A stretch of DNA of 64,000 nucleotides, from assembly GCF_037095755.1 (NCBI RefSeq), contig NZ_JBAWKJ010000001.1:2049001-2113000 (forward strand). Direction: 5' to 3'. This document shows positions 34,313 to 43,563 of this stretch, in pieces. This DNA is from Sphingopyxis sp. CCNWLW2 (GTDB lineage: Bacteria > Pseudomonadota > Alphaproteobacteria > Sphingomonadales > Sphingomonadaceae). A model generated the notes under the pieces. The model made no database searches. It worked only from the letters and a program-made list of their open reading frames with translations, and was not told where the DNA came from. Numbering within the stretch: the stretch's first letter is position 1; the number at the start of each line of letters is the position of its first letter. The translations under genes were made by a program, and so were the position numbers.

Positions 34313-36280
34313 CTATTTGTTCTTCCGTCCCTCAATCAGCCCGTCGACCAAACTCGGATCGGCCAGCGTCGATGTGTCCCCCAGCGATCCGAAGTCATTC
34401 TCGGCGATCTTGCGCAGGATGCGGCGCATGATCTTGCCCGAACGCGTCTTGGGCAGCCCGGGCGTCAGGTGGATATGGTCGGGGGTTGCGATCGGGCCGA
34501 TTTCGGTGCGGACCTGCTGCTTCAGCGCCGTGGCGACTTCATCGGTCGGCTCGACCCCGGCGTTCAGCGTCACATAGGCGTAGATGCCCTGACCCTTGAT
34601 GTCGTGCGGGAACCCAACGACCGCGGCCTCGGCGACGAGGTCGTGGAGGACGAGCGCGCTTTCGACTTCGGCGGTGCCCATGCGGTGCCCCGACACGTTG
34701 ATCACGTCGTCGACCCGGCCGGTGATCCGCCAATAGCCATCGGTGTCGCGGCGGCAGCCGTCGCCGGTGAAATATTTGCCCTTGTAGGTCGAGAAATAGG
34801 TTTCGGCGAAGCGCTTATGGTCGCCATAAATCGTCCGCGCCTGTCCCGGCCAGCTGTGCGTGATGCAAAGATTGCCTTCGGATGCGCCGCCGGTCTGCTC
34901 ATCGACGAGCACGCCGCCCTCGGCGTCCACCAGTTGCGGTCGGATGCCAAAGAAGGGGCGGCCCGCGCTGCCCGGCTGCATCGGATGCGCGCCGGGGAGG
35001 GTGGTGATCATGATGCCGCCGGTTTCGGTTTGCCACCAGGTGTCGACGACGGGAACGCGGTCCTTGCCGACAACCTGATGATACCAGCGCCACGCCTCGG
35101 GATTGATCGGCTCGCCGACGCTGCCGAGCAGGCGGAGCGAGGACAGGTCGTGCCGCGTCACATAATCGTCGCCCTCGCGCATCAGCGCGCGGATCGCCGT
35201 CGGCGCGGTGTAGAGGATGCCCACCTTATGCTTGTCGACGACCTGCCAGAAACGGTCATGGCCGGGATAATTGGGCACGCCCTCGAACATCAGGGTGGTT
35301 GCGCCGTTCTGGAGCGGGCCATAGACGACGTAGCTGTGTCCGGTGACCCAACCGATGTCGGCGCTGCACCAGAAGATCTCGCCGGGGCGATAGTCGAAGC
35401 CATAATAGAAGGTGCTCGCGGTCCATACGCTGTAGCCGCCGACGGTGTGGAGCACGCCCTTGGGTTTGCCCGTCGATCCCGAAGTGTAGAGGATGAACAG
35501 CGGATCTTCGGCATCCATCGGTTCGCACGGGCAGTCGGCGCCGACGTCGGCCGACAGCGCGTCATACCAATGGTCGCGGCCTTCCTTCATCGCGACGTCG
35601 CCGCCGGTGTGTGCGATGACGAGCACCGCCTTCACATCGACGCGTTCGAGCGCCTTGTCGACATTGGCCTTGAGCGGAACCACCTTGCCGCCGCGCAGCC
35701 CTTCGTCGGCACAGATCACCCAGTCGCTCGCGCAATCCTCGATCCGGCCGTGGATCGCCTCGGGCGAGAAGCCGCCGAAAACGACGCTGTGCACCGCGCC
35801 GATCCGCGCGCAGGCGAGCATCGCGACCGCGCCCTCGGGGATCATCGGCATATAGATGGTGACGCGGTCGCCCTTTTGGACGCCCATCTTCTTCAGCGTG
35901 TTCGCGAAGCGGATGACGTCGGCGAGCAGCGCCGCATAGCTGATATGGCGCGTTTCGCCGTCGGGGGCGTCGGGTTCGAAGATGATCGCGGTGCGGTCGC
36001 CATGTCCCGCTGCGACATGGCGGTCGACGGCGTTGTGGCAGAGGTTGAGGACGCCGTCTTCATACCATTTGATCTCGACCGGGTCGAAGGACCAGCCCGC
36101 GATCTTCGTCGGCGACGTGATCCAGTCGATGCGCTTCGCCTGTTCGGCCCAAAAGGCATCGGGATCGGCGATGCTCTGCGCATAGAGCCGGTCGTAGTCG
36201 GCCGCGGTGCAATGCGTGTTGGCAGCCGCGTCGGCGGGGACGGGAACGAATGGTTCGGAGGGGTGCAGTTCGGACGACAC
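34313..36280 (-). CDS. acsA: acetate--CoA ligase (acetyl-CoA synthetase)
   Basis: 655 aa, the usual length. Adenylation motifs: [19 protein letters not shown] (A3), [20 protein letters not shown] (A5), [20 protein letters not shown] (A7/A8) and the C-terminal lysine in [13 protein letters not shown], the acetylation site. It makes acetyl-CoA from acetate. The gene faces the aldehyde dehydrogenase gene divergently with an 82-base shared promoter region, in which no obvious operator was recognised. Confidence 0.97.
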   Translation of the reverse strand: MSSELHPSEPFVPVPADAAANTHCTAADYDRLYAQSIADPDAFWAEQAKRIDWITSPTKIAGWSFDPVEIKWYEDGVLNLCHNAVDRHVAAGHGDRTAIIFEPDAPDGETRHISYAALLADVIRFANTLKKMGVQKGDRVTIYMPMIPEGAVAMLACARIGAVHSVVFGGFSPEAIHGRIEDCASDWVICADEGLRGGKVVPLKANVDKALERVDVKAVLVIAHTGGDVAMKEGRDHWYDALSADVGADCPCEPMDAEDPLFILYTSGSTGKPKGVLHTVGGYSVWTASTFYYGFDYRPGEIFWCSADIGWVTGHSYVVYGPLQNGATTLMFEGVPNYPGHDRFWQVVDKHKVGILYTAPTAIRALMREGDDYVTRHDLSSLRLLGSVGEPINPEAWRWYHQVVGKDRVPVVDTWWQTETGGIMITTLPGAHPMQPGSAGRPFFGIRPQLVDAEGGVLVDEQTGGASEGNLCITHSWPGQARTIYGDHKRFAETYFSTYKGKYFTGDGCRRDTDGYWRITGRVDDVINVSGHRMGTAEVESALVLHDLVAEAAVVGFPHDIKGQGIYAYVTLNAGVEPTDEVATALKQQVRTEIGPIATPDHIHLTPGLPKTRSGKIMRRILRKIAENDFGSLGDTSTLADPSLVDGLIEGRKNK

Positions 36281-36377
36281 GGGCGACTCTCCCTATTGGG
36301 TTTGCTTTGTTCGCGCGAAGCGATAACCCGCGAGCCGCAAACTGCAAGGCGCTCGCGCGCCGATGAAGGGACTTTAT

Positions 36378-37877
36378 ATGCTTCGACTGGGCCAGGAGAC
36401 AGGGGCACTCCTCGACAGGCTGGGCGTCGACCGCGCGCTATGGGCCGACGGGTCGATGCCATCGGTGACGCCGTTGACGGGCGAGCAGCTCGGGATGGTG
36501 CAGGTCGTCGATGCCGCGGCGATCGATGAGACGCTCGACAAAGCGAGCGCGGCGTTCCGTGCATGGCGGAATGTCCCGGCGCCGCGGCGCGGCGAACTTG
36601 TCCGTTTGTGGGGCGAGGAATTGCGCGCGGCGAAGGACGATCTGGCGAAGCTGGTGACGATCGAGGCGGGCAAGATTCCGTCCGAGGGCGCGGGCGAAGT
36701 GCAGGAAATGATCGACATCTGCGACTTCGCGGTCGGGCTGTCGCGCCAGCTTTACGGGCTGACCATCGCGACCGAGCGCCCGGGGCACCGGATGATGGAG
36801 GTGTGGCATCCGCTGGGGGTCGTCGGGGTGATCTCGGCATTCAACTTCCCGGTCGCGGTGTGGGCATGGAATGCGGCGATCGCGCTGGTGTGCGGCAACA
36901 GCGTCGTGTGGAAGCCGTCGGAAAAGACGCCGTTGACCGCCTTGGCAACGCAGGCGATTTTCGCGCGCGCGGTCGCGCGGTTCGGCGATACGCCCGCGGG
37001 GCTGGCGCAACTCTTGATCGGCGGGCGCGAGGCGGGCGAGGCGCTGGTCGACGACAAGCGCGTCGCGCTCGTTTCGGCCACCGGTTCGACGCGCATGGGC
37101 CGCGCGGTCGCACCGCGGCTCGCGCAGCGTTTTGCGCGCGCGATCCTGGAACTCGGCGGCAACAATGGCGTGATCGTCGCGCCGTCGGCGGACCTCGACC
37201 TCGCGCTGCGCGGGGTGGCGTTCGGGGCGATGGGGACAGCGGGGCAACGCTGTACGACGACGCGGCGCTTGTTTCTGCACGACAATATCTACGACGGTTT
37301 CATCGCCAAGCTGAAGGCGGCCTATACGAGCGTCGGCGTCGGCAACCCGCTCGAAGCCGACGTGCTCGTCGGGCCGCTGATCGACCGCGCGGCCCATGAG
37401 ATGATGCAGGACGCGCTGGGCGGCGCGCGCGCTGTGGGCGGCGTCGTCCATGGCGGCGAGCGCGTCGGCGAGGGCGCGAGCTTCTATGTGAAGCCCGCGC
37501 TGGTCGAGATGCCGGGGCAGGTCGGGCCGGTGCTCGAAGAGACGTTCGCGCCGATCCTCTATGTCATGCGCTATTATGATCTGGATGCGGTGATCGAGCT
37601 GCACAACGATGTCGCGGCGGGGCTGTCGTCGGCGATCTTCACCACCGACATGCGCGAGGCCGAGAGGTTCCTGGTCGCGAGCGACTGCGGGATCGCCAAC
37701 GTCAATCTGGGCACCTCGGGCGCCGAGATCGGCGGCGCGTTCGGCGGCGAGAAGGACACCGGCGGCGGGCGTGAATCGGGGTCGGACAGCTGGAAGGCCT
37801 ATATGCGGCGCGCGACGAATACGCTGAATTACTCGGATGTGCTGCCGCTAGCGCAGGGGGTTTCGTTCGAGATTTGA
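36378..37877 (+). CDS. aldehyde dehydrogenase, ALDH7-like (aminoadipate semialdehyde type)
   Basis: 499 aa. AAGGGA six bases before ATG 36378 makes it preferable to an ATG five codons upstream. Catalytic Glu in ILELGGNNGVIVAPSADLDLA and Cys in GTAGQRCTTTRRLFLH; the GSTRMGRAVAPRLAQRF and GGAFGGEKDTGGGRESGSDSWK segments are ALDH7/antiquitin-like. This group oxidises L-2-aminoadipate 6-semialdehyde (piperideine-6-carboxylate) in lysine breakdown. It is next to acsA but divergent, and no other lysine catabolic gene is seen, so the physiological substrate is not proved. Confidence 0.9.
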   Translation: MLRLGQETGALLDRLGVDRALWADGSMPSVTPLTGEQLGMVQVVDAAAIDETLDKASAAFRAWRNVPAPRRGELVRLWGEELRAAKDDLAKLVTIEAGKIPSEGAGEVQEMIDICDFAVGLSRQLYGLTIATERPGHRMMEVWHPLGVVGVISAFNFPVAVWAWNAAIALVCGNSVVWKPSEKTPLTALATQAIFARAVARFGDTPAGLAQLLIGGREAGEALVDDKRVALVSATGSTRMGRAVAPRLAQRFARAILELGGNNGVIVAPSADLDLALRGVAFGAMGTAGQRCTTTRRLFLHDNIYDGFIAKLKAAYTSVGVGNPLEADVLVGPLIDRAAHEMMQDALGGARAVGGVVHGGERVGEGASFYVKPALVEMPGQVGPVLEETFAPILYVMRYYDLDAVIELHNDVAAGLSSAIFTTDMREAERFLVASDCGIANVNLGTSGAEIGGAFGGEKDTGGGRESGSDSWKAYMRRATNTLNYSDVLPLAQGVSFEI

Positions 37878-37883
37878 TGTTTT

Positions 37884-37996
37884 CCCTCCCGCTTGCGGGA
37901 GGGGCAGCGAGACTTGCGGGCTTGCCCGCTAGTCGCACCGGGGTGGGCGAATGCGGCGTCGCTGCCCACCCCCGACCCCTCCCGCAAGCGGGCGGG
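37884..37996. repeat. paired inverted repeat (REP/MITE-like, family B)
   Basis: A CCCTCCCGCTTGCGGGAGGG hairpin (37884-37904) faces a second arm (37965-37996) with the same core and a CCCACCCCCGA tail. It lies between the convergent aldehyde dehydrogenase and thiolase-like stops. Same design as 17447-17562 and the unit inside the ligase gene. Confidence 0.8.
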
Positions 37997-38003
37997 CAGA
38001 GGC

Positions 38004-39506
38004 TTACGCCCGCCAGCCGAAGCCTTCTTCGAGCGCGACGACCTGACCCGCCGTGCCGACCGGCTCCTGCGTGCCGTTGGTGAGAAACGCCAACATCGCT
38101 GCATCGCCGACATTCACATGCGCCAGCGTGCGCTTGCCCTCGGGTGTCCGCGCGACCACGACACCCGCCTTTGGCGCTCCGTCGCGGCCATAAAACACCG
38201 TATAGCTTTCGATCGTCGCCGGTCCGGCATAATCCTCGACCAACTCGGGCACCGGCCCGCGCTTCGCTTCGGCCTCGGCCTGATAGTCGAAATCCTGCGG
38301 AAAGCTCGCCGCCGCAATCGGCCGGTTGCCCAGAACGATGCAATGATTGTCGGTCGCGAAGCCGCCGTTGGCGAAGAGAAAGCCGTAACGGCCCTCGGTG
38401 CGCAGCCTTTCGACCATCGAGACGATCGCATGGCTCATATAGTTCGCGATCGGCCCGCCGCCGAACGTCAGCCCGCCGAACACGGTCGCGGGGCGGTCCC
38501 ACGGCCAGCCGAGGATGCGCCGCGCCATCTTAGGAACGCACGGAAAACAGCTGTAAAGCTCGACGAAATCGAAATCTTCGGCGCCCATGTCGTTCAATTC
38601 GAGCGTGCGCGTGATCGAGGTCTCCATGCTGACGCTGCCGTCGTAACGGTCGCGGTGAAGGATGCTTGGCGGCTCCTTTGCGGCAGCGCCCATGCCGATA
38701 TGGATCAGGCGGTCTTCGGCGATACCGCGGCGCCATGCTTCGGCGAGGCTCGCGACGATGAAGCCCGCGCCCTGATTGACCGACGAATTGGCGACCATCA
38801 GCTTCGAATAGGGGAAGGCGATCGGGCGGTTGCGCTCGTCGACGCGCAATATGTCCTCGGGCGACGCGGGCTTGCGGATCCACGCGCCCTCATTCGCTGC
38901 AGCGACCTCCGAAAAGCGCGCCCAGATTTCGGCGCTTTCGAATTGCGCGTCCTCGAGGCTCTGGCCCCACGCCGCGCGCGTCGCATTTTCGTAGAGCGGG
39001 TAGACATCGACCGGCGCGGCAAGCCCGTGGGTCTGGGCATAATTGGGTTCGCGCCGCGTTGCGACCTTACGGATCGCATTATAGCTTTTGTCCTCGCCGC
39101 TCGCGGCCTTGGCGGCACGGCCGGCGGCGGTGCGCAGCGCTTCGGCCCCGACGATGGCGGCGAGTTTGACCTCGCCTGCGCCGATGCGGTTCGCGGCTTC
39201 GTTGAGCAGGCGCACCGGCGTGTCGCCGTGCGGAGCCGCCGACTGATAGTTGATCGCGGGCGTTGCGCCGATCGCGGCGGCGAGCGGTTCGGGAAGCTTG
39301 CCGAGGCTGTGGAAGCTGATCTGGTCGACGATCGCGAGACTGTCGAGTTCGGTGAGCAGCCCGCCCCCGGCATCGGCGTCAGCCAGTTTGAGTGCCTCGA
39401 CCATGAGCCCGAGCGAGTCGAGTCCCTGATCGGGGTCTTCGGGCCGGTCGTTGATCTGCCCGACGCCGATGATCACGGGAATGCGTTCGGGATCGGTCAT
39501 CACCAT
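38004..39506 (-). CDS. thiolase-like acetyl-CoA acetyltransferase family protein
   Basis: 500 aa from ATG 39506 (alternative ATG 39500). It has thiolase-type blocks: IPVIIGVGQINDRPEDPDQG near the start, ALRTAAGRAAKA, and GGPIANYMSHAIVSMVE with a later ATDNHCIVLGNRP. The classical thiolase nucleophile CxS environment is not evident in the expected N-terminal place, so it may be a degenerate thiolase such as SCP2-like proteins, and the C-terminal about 80 residues (DYAGPATIESYTVFYGRDGA) form an extra OB-like domain known in this group. It follows the crotonase gene on the same strand by one base. Confidence 0.75.
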   Translation of the reverse strand: MVMTDPERIPVIIGVGQINDRPEDPDQGLDSLGLMVEALKLADADAGGGLLTELDSLAIVDQISFHSLGKLPEPLAAAIGATPAINYQSAAPHGDTPVRLLNEAANRIGAGEVKLAAIVGAEALRTAAGRAAKAASGEDKSYNAIRKVATRREPNYAQTHGLAAPVDVYPLYENATRAAWGQSLEDAQFESAEIWARFSEVAAANEGAWIRKPASPEDILRVDERNRPIAFPYSKLMVANSSVNQGAGFIVASLAEAWRRGIAEDRLIHIGMGAAAKEPPSILHRDRYDGSVSMETSITRTLELNDMGAEDFDFVELYSCFPCVPKMARRILGWPWDRPATVFGGLTFGGGPIANYMSHAIVSMVERLRTEGRYGFLFANGGFATDNHCIVLGNRPIAAASFPQDFDYQAEAEAKRGPVPELVEDYAGPATIESYTVFYGRDGAPKAGVVVARTPEGKRTLAHVNVGDAAMLAFLTNGTQEPVGTAGQVVALEEGFGWRA

Positions 39507-39507
39507 A

Positions 39508-40302
39508 TCAGCGCGCCTTCCACTCGGGCTTGCGCTTCTGCGCAAAGGCGAGCGGCCCCTCGCGCGCGTCTTCGCTGCGCATCAGCACCCCGCGCTCGCG
39601 GGTGTTATGTTCCCAATAGGGCGCGTCGGCGGCGATGCGCCCTTCGTCGATGCCGAGCGCGACGCGCTTCGACGCCTGCACCGACAGCGGCGCGTTGGCG
39701 GCGATCTTTTCGGCGAGCGCGAGCGCGGTGGGGAGCAGGTCGGCGAGCGGCACGACATGATTGACCAGCCCGAATTCGGCGGCACGCGCGGCGGGGATCG
39801 GGTCGCCGGTGAGCATATATTCCATCGCGAGCTTCTTCGGGAGCTGCTGCGCGAGGCGGAAGGCGCCGCCCGCCGCGGCGAACAGCCCGACCTTGACCTC
39901 GGGCAGCCCGAATTGCGCGTGGTCGGCGGCGATAATGATGTCGCTCATCAGCGCGATCTCGCAGCCGCCGCCGAACGCGAAGCCGTTGACCGCGGCGATG
40001 ATCGGTTTCGAGATCGGGTGCGAGACCATGCCGGCGAAGCCCCACGCCTGCTGCGCCGGATCGTCGGGATAGAGGCTTTCGCCGCGCGAGAGTGCGACAA
40101 GGTCGGCGCCCGCGCAAAAGCTCTTGTCGCCGGCGCCGGTGATGACGACGGCGCGGATTTCGGGGTCGTTTTCGGCGGTTTCGAGCGCGGTGCCGATGCC
40201 GATATGGACCGCGGCGTTGACCGCGTTGCGCGCCTCGGGCCGGTTGATCGTGACGATCAGCACATGCCCGCGACGTTCGGTGAGGATGGTGGTGTCGGTC
40301 AT
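39508..40302 (-). CDS. crotonase/enoyl-CoA hydratase family protein
   Basis: 264 aa. GHVLIVTINRPEARNAVN at the N-terminus, KSFCAGADLVALSRGE (oxyanion loop), and AAVNGFAFGGGCEIALMSDI are crotonase motifs. The catalytic glutamate pair of true hydratases is partly kept (PEVKVGLFAAAGG), so the reaction is probably hydration or a related isomerisation of an acyl-CoA. One base separates it from the thiolase-like gene downstream. The upstream TTAACG-N4-CGTCAA palindrome suggests control by a LiuR/FadR-like regulator. Confidence 0.88.
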   Translation of the reverse strand: MTDTTILTERRGHVLIVTINRPEARNAVNAAVHIGIGTALETAENDPEIRAVVITGAGDKSFCAGADLVALSRGESLYPDDPAQQAWGFAGMVSHPISKPIIAAVNGFAFGGGCEIALMSDIIIAADHAQFGLPEVKVGLFAAAGGAFRLAQQLPKKLAMEYMLTGDPIPAARAAEFGLVNHVVPLADLLPTALALAEKIAANAPLSVQASKRVALGIDEGRIAADAPYWEHNTRERGVLMRSEDAREGPLAFAQKRKPEWKAR

Positions 40303-40339
40303 CGCGAATCTCTCCCTTTCGGGCGAGTATCGCGATGAC

Positions 40340-40355
40340 TTAACGTTTACGTCAA
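40340..40355 (-). promoter_or_regulatory. palindromic operator upstream of the crotonase-thiolase operon
   Basis: TTAACGTTTACGTCAA, an imperfect palindrome (one mismatch between arms), sits 37 bases before the crotonase ATG. It matches the copy at 25035-25050 in 14 of 16 positions, which precedes the SDR gene. The pattern is like published LiuR/FadR-type sites for acyl-CoA catabolism. Confidence 0.5.
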
Positions 40356-40363
40356 CTGCTAAC

Positions 40364-40441
40364 CGTCACCTCAGCTAAAGCTGGGGTCGCTATCGGCCAA
40401 GCGCCAAGCCGCAACCGGCCCCAGCTTTCGCTGGGGCGACG
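40364..40441. repeat. paired inverted repeat (REP/MITE-like, family A variant)
   Basis: Arms about 40364-40389 and 40416-40441 contain the CAGCTAAAGCTG / CAGCTTTCGCTG hairpins and CGTC/GACG ends. It lies between the transaldolase stop and the crotonase operator. It is more diverged than the other copies. Confidence 0.65.
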
Positions 40442-40446
40442 ATGCC

Positions 40447-41097
40447 TTAGATCGACTGGCCGGTCTTCGCCCAGTCGGCGAGGAAGCCTTCGATGCCCTT
40501 TTCGGTCAGGATGTGCTTGAACAGCCCCTTGATCACCGACGGCGGCGCGGTCATCACATCGGCGCCGATCTTGGCGGCTTCGAGCACATGGATGCCGTGG
40601 CGCACGCTCGCGACGAGGATCTCGGTCTCATAGCCGTAATTGTCGTAGATCAGCCGGATGTCGGAGATGAGCTGCATCCCGTCGAAGCCATTGTCGTCGT
40701 GACGGCCGACGAACGGCGAGACGAAGGTCGCGCCGGCCTTTGCGGCGAGCAAAGCCTGCGCGGCCGAGAAGCAGAGCGTGACATTGACCATCGTGCCGTC
40801 GCTGGTCAGCGCCTTGCACGTCTTGAGCCCGTCGATCGTCAGCGGCACCTTGATGCAGACGTTCGGCGCGATCTTGCGGAGGATCTCGGCCTCTTTCATC
40901 ATCGTTGCATGGTCGAGCGCGACCACCTCGGCCGACACGGGGCCGGTGGTCAGCGCGCAGATTTCCTTCGTGACTTCCTTGAAGTCACGGCCCGACTTGG
41001 CGATCAGCGAGGGGTTGGTGGTCACGCCGTCGAGCAGGCCCGTCGCGGCGAGCTCCTGGATGTCGGCGATTTCGGCGGTGTCGGCGAAGAATTTCAT
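40447..41097 (-). CDS. tal: transaldolase (short, FSA/TalC-like)
   Basis: 216 aa, the length of the short fructose-6-phosphate aldolase/TalC group. [51 protein letters not shown] (with the Schiff-base lysine) and [15 protein letters not shown] are family blocks. It is almost certainly transaldolase of the pentose phosphate pathway or a related FSA. It has its own short leader opposite radA; a repeat lies downstream. Confidence 0.93.
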   Translation of the reverse strand: MKFFADTAEIADIQELAATGLLDGVTTNPSLIAKSGRDFKEVTKEICALTTGPVSAEVVALDHATMMKEAEILRKIAPNVCIKVPLTIDGLKTCKALTSDGTMVNVTLCFSAAQALLAAKAGATFVSPFVGRHDDNGFDGMQLISDIRLIYDNYGYETEILVASVRHGIHVLEAAKIGADVMTAPPSVIKGLFKHILTEKGIEGFLADWAKTGQSI

Positions 41098-41195
41098 GGC
41101 GCGGGGCTTTCCTGTGGGAAGGTGATTCGGGTTTGACGACGCCCTAGAGCAACGCGGGCAAAAACTGAACCGTCGGCTTCGATGAAAGCGCTGGC

Positions 41196-41210
41196 GTTCG
41201 TTCTTTGTTC
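41196..41210 (+). promoter_or_regulatory. LexA (SOS) box upstream of radA
   Basis: GTTC at 41196-41199 and GTTC at 41207-41210, separated by exactly 7 bases (GTTCTTT), fit the alphaproteobacterial LexA operator. It ends 16 bases before the radA ATG. A clear -35/-10 pair was not identified. An earlier in-frame ATG at 41182 would lie upstream of the box, so the later start is preferred. Confidence 0.65.
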
Positions 41211-41226
41211 CGATTATGCGAGCCGC

Positions 41227-42588
41227 ATGGCCAAAGCGAAACGTCAATATGTCTGCCAGAATTGCGGCTCCGCCACCTATCGCTGGCAGGGGCAATGCGC
41301 CGATTGCGGCGAGTGGAACACGCTGGTCGAGGAGGCTGCCGAAACGGTGTTTTCGGCCAAGCACGACCTCAGCCGCGGCGGACGCACGCTCGCGCTCGAA
41401 ACGCTCGATGCCGAGAGCAAAATGCCCGAGCGGATGCTGTGCGGTATCGCCGAATTCGATCGCGCATTGGGCGGCGGTTTCGTCGCGGGGTCGGCGACGC
41501 TGATCGGCGGCGATCCGGGGATCGGCAAGTCGACCTTGCTGCTGCAGGCGGCGGGACGGCTCGCGAAGGCGGGCAAGTCGGTCGTCTATATCAGCGGCGA
41601 GGAAGCCGCGGCGCAGGTGCGGCTGCGCGCACAGCGGCTGGGGCTGGGCGATGCGCCGGTGGCGCTCGCCAGCGCGACATCGGTGCGCGACATCCTTGCG
41701 ACGCTCGACAAGCAGACCGCCGATTTTGTCGTGATCGATTCGATCCAGACGATGCACAGCGACCTGATCGACAGTGCCCCGGGGACGGTGAGCCAGGTGC
41801 GCGCGAGCGCGCAGGAACTGATCCGCTATGCCAAGGACAGCGACGCCGCGATCGTGCTCGTCGGGCATGTCACCAAGGACGGGACGATCGCGGGGCCGCG
41901 CGTGCTCGAACATATGGTCGACACGGTGCTGGCGTTCGAGGGCGAGCGCAGCCACCAATATCGTATCCTCCGCGCGGTGAAGAACCGCTTTGGCGGCACC
42001 GACGAGATCGGGGTGTTCGCGATGGGCGAGGAAGGGCTGGGCGAGGTCAGCAACCCGTCGAGCCTGTTCCTGACCGACCGCAGCCGCGATGTGCCGGGGT
42101 CTGTCGTCTTCCCCGCGCTCGAAGGAACGCGGCCGGTGCTCGTCGAGGTGCAGGCGCTGACCGTGCGGCTGGCGAGCGGGGCGACACCGCGCCGCGCCGT
42201 CGTCGGCTGGGACAGCGGGCGGCTTGCGATGGTGCTTGCGGTGCTGGAGGCGCGCTGCGGGCTCCAGATGGGCGCCGCCGAAGTCTATCTCAACATCGCG
42301 GGCGGCTATCGGCTCACCGATCCCGCCGCCGATCTCGCGGTCGCCGCGGCGCTGATCTCGGCGTTCAGCGAGCGGCCGGTGCCCGCCGACGCCATCGTAT
42401 TCGGCGAGCTGTCGCTGTCGGGCGAGGTGCGGCAGGTTTCGCACGACGGCTTGCGCCTCCGCGAAGCGGCGAAGCTCGGTTTTTCGCGCGGCTGGGGGCC
42501 GACGGGCATGAAAGCGGTCGGCGGGATTTCGGTCACCGGTTTCGGGCGGCTCGGCGAACTCGTTGACCTGATGCTCGGGCGCGACTAG
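41227..42588 (+). CDS. radA: DNA repair protein RadA (Sms)
   Basis: 453 aa from ATG 41227. Zinc finger [19 protein letters not shown] (about 9-27), Walker [15 protein letters not shown], Walker B-like [14 protein letters not shown], the RadA-specific KNRFG motif in [15 protein letters not shown], and a C-terminal Lon-like domain ([13 protein letters not shown]). RadA is a DnaB-like motor that extends D-loops during recombination. The LexA box upstream predicts damage induction. It is followed at 10 bases by cvpA, so they may be co-transcribed. Confidence 0.96.
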   Translation: MAKAKRQYVCQNCGSATYRWQGQCADCGEWNTLVEEAAETVFSAKHDLSRGGRTLALETLDAESKMPERMLCGIAEFDRALGGGFVAGSATLIGGDPGIGKSTLLLQAAGRLAKAGKSVVYISGEEAAAQVRLRAQRLGLGDAPVALASATSVRDILATLDKQTADFVVIDSIQTMHSDLIDSAPGTVSQVRASAQELIRYAKDSDAAIVLVGHVTKDGTIAGPRVLEHMVDTVLAFEGERSHQYRILRAVKNRFGGTDEIGVFAMGEEGLGEVSNPSSLFLTDRSRDVPGSVVFPALEGTRPVLVEVQALTVRLASGATPRRAVVGWDSGRLAMVLAVLEARCGLQMGAAEVYLNIAGGYRLTDPAADLAVAAALISAFSERPVPADAIVFGELSLSGEVRQVSHDGLRLREAAKLGFSRGWGPTGMKAVGGISVTGFGRLGELVDLMLGRD

Positions 42589-42598
42589 CGACCGGCCT

Positions 42599-43138
42599 AT
42601 GGGAAGTCTGACGGCTCTGGATATCGTCGTGCTGGTGCTGGTTGGCGGCGGCGCGGTGCTCGGTTTTTCGCGCGGCCTCGTGCAGGAGGTGACGACGCTG
42701 CTCGCCTGGATTCTGGCGATCGCGGCGGTGCGTTTCTTTCACCCGCTGGTGACCGACCTTCTCGCGGGCTGGGTCGGGACCGAAGGCGGCGCCGCGGCGC
42801 TCGCCTTCGTACTCCTCTTCGGCGGCGTGTTCGCGCTCGCCAAATGGGGATCGCGCGCGATGGGACAGCGCAGCCGCGCGTCGCTGGTCGGCGGGTTCGA
42901 CCGCGGGCTGGGCGCGGGGTTCGGCGCCGTGAAAGGGCTGCTGATCGCGTCGATCGGCTTCATGCTACTCACCTTGCTCTATGATATAGGTTATGGCGTT
43001 ATGCAGCGCCCCGCGTGGATGACCGACAGCCGCACCTATCCGGCGCTCAACGCGACGAGCGCGGCGATGAGCAAGGTCATCGCCGAGCGCCGCGCCGAGG
43101 CGCGTGAGGCCGAAGCCGCCGGGGCCGGCAAACCATGA
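42599..43138 (+). CDS. CvpA family membrane protein
   Basis: 179 aa with about four hydrophobic segments ([62 protein letters not shown]). N-terminal LDIVVLVL and FSRGLVQEV match CvpA (colicin V production) proteins, inner-membrane proteins of unclear role in envelope homeostasis. The stop overlaps the next ATG (ATGA), starting a chain cvpA-iscU-like-kef. Family assignment strong, function open. Confidence 0.9.
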   Translation: MGSLTALDIVVLVLVGGGAVLGFSRGLVQEVTTLLAWILAIAAVRFFHPLVTDLLAGWVGTEGGAAALAFVLLFGGVFALAKWGSRAMGQRSRASLVGGFDRGLGAGFGAVKGLLIASIGFMLLTLLYDIGYGVMQRPAWMTDSRTYPALNATSAAMSKVIAERRAEAREAEAAGAGKP

Positions 43139-43563
43139 GCGCGCCGCTCTATAATCGCGACATATTGGCGCTGGCGGTGGCGACCGCGGAATATCTGCCG
43201 ATCGCCGATGCGCGCCACCGCGTGAGCAAGCGCGCGCCGCTGTGCGGCAGCGCGATCATTCTCGATCTCGATACCGATGACGCGGGCCGGGTGACGCGCG
43301 TCGGCATGCATGTCGAGGCGTGCGCGCTGGGTCAGGCATCGGCGGCACTGTTGGCGCGCCACGCGCCGGGGCTCGGCCTGACCGAACTGCGCGCCGCGCG
43401 CGACGGGATCGCCAGCTGGTTCGCGGGCGCGGACACGCAGCCCGACTGGCCGGGGTTCGACCTGCTCGCGCCGGCGCAGGGCTATCCGGCGCGCCACGGC
43501 GCGATCCTGCTGCCCTTCGACGCCGCCATCGCGGCGCTTGAGGAGCGGGCGGCGGCGGCATGA
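43135..43563 (+). CDS. iron-sulfur cluster scaffold-like (IscU/NifU N-terminal) protein
   Basis: 142 aa. It has an IscU-like outline: LYNRDILALAVATAEYLP, APLCGSAIILDLD with the first cysteine, VEACALGQASAALL with the second. The third cysteine of the family (before L-L-P) is replaced: ARHGAILLPFDA has Gly at the place of Cys. The lack of a ligand would impair cluster assembly, so it may be a different-role relative. Both ends overlap neighbours by ATGA (cvpA before, antiporter after), showing tight coupling to membrane genes rather than isc genes. Confidence 0.82.
   Translation: MSAPLYNRDILALAVATAEYLPIADARHRVSKRAPLCGSAIILDLDTDDAGRVTRVGMHVEACALGQASAALLARHAPGLGLTELRAARDGIASWFAGADTQPDWPGFDLLAPAQGYPARHGAILLPFDAAIAALEERAAAA

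Noticed and set aside
40447..42444. 665-codon minus frame joining transaldolase to antisense of radA
   Set aside because: Only the last 216 codons are transaldolase; the remainder is antisense to radA. The ATG at 41097 gives the normal family length.
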